64,000 nucleotides of DNA from assembly GCF_022489065.1 (NCBI RefSeq), contig NZ_JAKVTW010000008.1:111630-175629 (forward strand), written 5' to 3'. This document shows positions 63,701 through 64,000 of the stretch, in pieces. The position numbers and the translations under genes were made by a program. The notes under the pieces were generated by a model that saw only the letters and a list, made by a program, of their open reading frames with translations, had not been told where the DNA came from and made no database searches. Every line of letters starts with the position of its first letter. Within the stretch, counting starts at the first letter, position 1. This DNA is from Vreelandella neptunia. GTDB taxonomy: Bacteria; Pseudomonadota; Gammaproteobacteria; Pseudomonadales; Halomonadaceae.

Positions 63701-64000
63701 TCGTAGCCATCACCTGTATTCAGGTACAACGATCCGAAATCAGGTAGCGAAGAGAGTACAAACGTTAAACTCTCTTCCGATGCATTGCCGTTTTGCCCAC
63801 CGAAAGAGGGTTGTGCTTCTTCGACTTCAGGAGTCTGTTCAAATCCTCCTGAAGCTAATTCAGTGACACCACCACCGACAGTAAACGCTTTGAAAAGCAG
63901 TTGGTTGGTTTCATTAATGGTGAGATTACCGTTATAAAACTCGGCCGTTGTTAAAATCGGATCTGCTATAGGGGCCGCAGTGTCGATATCGTAGCTGGTA
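60787..64000 (-). CDS. Large RTX adhesin with VWA domain (LapA-like), 5' part beyond window
   Basis: Open on the minus strand to the window edge, so at least 1,070 C-terminal residues are seen and the N-terminal retention part is outside. Order toward the C terminus: Ca-binding/Ig-like repeats (about 62300-63000, rich in VTVTATV and DVITVTIDGN), a VWA domain with MIDAS DVSGSMGN (near 62161-62200), RTX nonapeptides GGAGDDILIGGAGNDSL (about 61140-61260) and a type I secretion C-terminal domain (about 60800-61130). Acidic as in halophiles. Next to lapG and lapD, so it is the likely substrate of that protease. An in-frame TTG at 63727-63729 is not the start. Confidence 0.9.
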   Translation of the reverse strand, partial: TSYDIDTAAPIADPILTTAEFYNGNLTINETNQLLFKAFTVGGGVTELASGGFEQTPEVEEAQPSFGGQNGNASEESLTFVLSSLPDFGSLYLNTGDGYELATINSEFDTEDTLYWAVTQEQLITAMESVDSTTLSGRYASDWRAGDVDIYGYNLDGTRNDGLVRGQSGGRLGITDNTGDQLEEPEQLGFREGKSETMIFDFQRPIGEATVTVANLIASEGEVGSVAAYLNGELVGEWTFSGTNGAQLNGQDVDFTPGNGYDNGTFTIEGVIFDQLRFTAEPYADGTTGQVPTDNSDYYLSSLEYKEVPQAGFQYKVIDEAGNESDTVDVVIGEPSAESAVPDDLGPNVTVELMGAGEDDVYNIDELASGTAGHAEAFIELGGTVKVGDVVTVTANTVDGSIISRPVTQADLSNGLSVQVPVSEGMANVTVTATVADAANNISSAEDAKDVAAAPEAVIVINEPLFGDDNVLNNSESDSAHTITGTVSGSVSVGDVITVTIDGNTFDTTVADDGSSWSVEIPENVISELSNGEVTASVAGVDSYGNPYNAETNAAYDVQQPAELNVGTNGNDEIVAGGGDDLIMGDRGGKVTLIDPATNYNISLIVDVSGSMGNESGNEGFSRMALTQQALVNLANQLEDHDGTINVQLVPFSANALTPVVIQDLNSGNVQQLINAVNSLQANGGTNYQAAFLQAAEWFNTQNGSQTAGEFENLTYFLTDGDPTNYYNSSGEIRGTGNSTTIETFNASVKAFESLSDTSSVNAIGIGKGVNESILQFFDNSDVTNSGSLNSVWGNSTVIAPYGEVSIVNNAEDLAAALEGSSEFDELEALGGDILSGGEGNDIIFGDAINTDHLEWTNQDTGIFFGAGSHEGLGYEGLRDYLKWEVNDGVAPNDEQTISYVRDNWQTLINETRTDGGNDNLDGGAGDDILIGGAGNDSLIGGEGNDLLYGGAGADTFAWEFGDQGTANEPAEDQVMDFHVGEFGVDSEADRLDLADLLQDESSGSIDEYIFAEQQGEDTVLHVKSDGGLAADGSNADQHIVLKGVEMPQGGNSSDFIQGMLDNDQLKIDQ

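Noticed and set aside
63727..63729. TTG as the start of the adhesin gene
   Set aside because: The same frame remains open with acidic adhesin-like sequence to base 64000, so the gene continues outside the window.
1..64000. Search for CRISPR arrays, tRNA and rRNA genes
   Set aside because: No regularly spaced repeats, cloverleaf sequences or rRNA motifs were recognised by eye on either strand; small RNAs cannot be excluded without covariance models.

Overview
The window reads as chromosomal DNA of a gammaproteobacterium, most likely Halomonadaceae (Halomonas or Vreelandella type). The evidence is the moderately GC-rich core, the smrB / prmB-aroC arrangement, a class I PHA synthase with a phasin, the potFGHI operon, lapG-lapD with an RTX adhesin, and tesA/ybbA-ybbP. 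This taxonomic call is inference from gene content. No rRNA, tRNA or CRISPR array was seen.

Layout. 1-5,960: core genes: the end of an NDH-2 gene, rpe, and a sulfate ABC importer operon (sbp-cysT-cysW-cysA). 5,985-19,211: a strikingly AT-rich accessory island. It holds a compact minus-strand operon of eight genes (14,655 down to 6,613) followed by alkB, then two decayed IS3-family elements, then a plus-strand operon of ada, a frameshifted stand-alone Ada zinc-domain gene and an EamA-type transporter. 19,371-33,000: core genes (yajG, tpm, an SH3 protein, DUF1820, an ATP-grasp gene paired with a 680-residue putative Cys-hydrolase, tlyA, mscK, pldA, yqjDEK, yhiN). 33,042-37,342: an RND efflux adaptor/pump pair with a 17-bp palindrome just upstream. 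37,378-45,221: DUF3617, a CPXCG protein, potFGHI, ahpC and ahpF. 45,264-50,509: phaC, phaP, DUF6489, aroC, prmB. 50,686-57,587: smrB, a patatin phospholipase, an alpha/beta hydrolase, a 30-residue membrane protein, ybbP/ybbA and tesA. 57,674-64,000: lapG, lapD, a small conserved gene and the C-terminal part of a large RTX/VWA adhesin that runs off the window.

Most interesting region. The AT-rich operon encodes a PRMT-like methyltransferase directly upstream of and overlapping a heme-oxygenase-like diiron plus cupin protein. This pair matches SznE/SznF (StzE/StzF), which convert L-arginine through N-omega-methyl-arginine to the N-nitrosourea pharmacophore of streptozotocin. The putative metal ligands of the SznF-like protein (E194, E220, H230, H315, D319, H322 in the diiron domain; H413, H415, H454 in the cupin) fall at the spacings I recall for SznF. 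Around the pair are a Rieske mini-protein, an ATP-grasp ligase, an M20 dipeptidase, an esterase, a PF09859-type 2-oxoglutarate oxygenase and a CysK-like PLP enzyme. The island also carries the DNA-alkylation repair genes alkB, ada/ogt and an Ada zinc-domain gene, plus a possible exporter. That is what a producer of a DNA-methylating N-nitroso compound would need for self-protection. The product, the pathway order and the resistance role are inferences.
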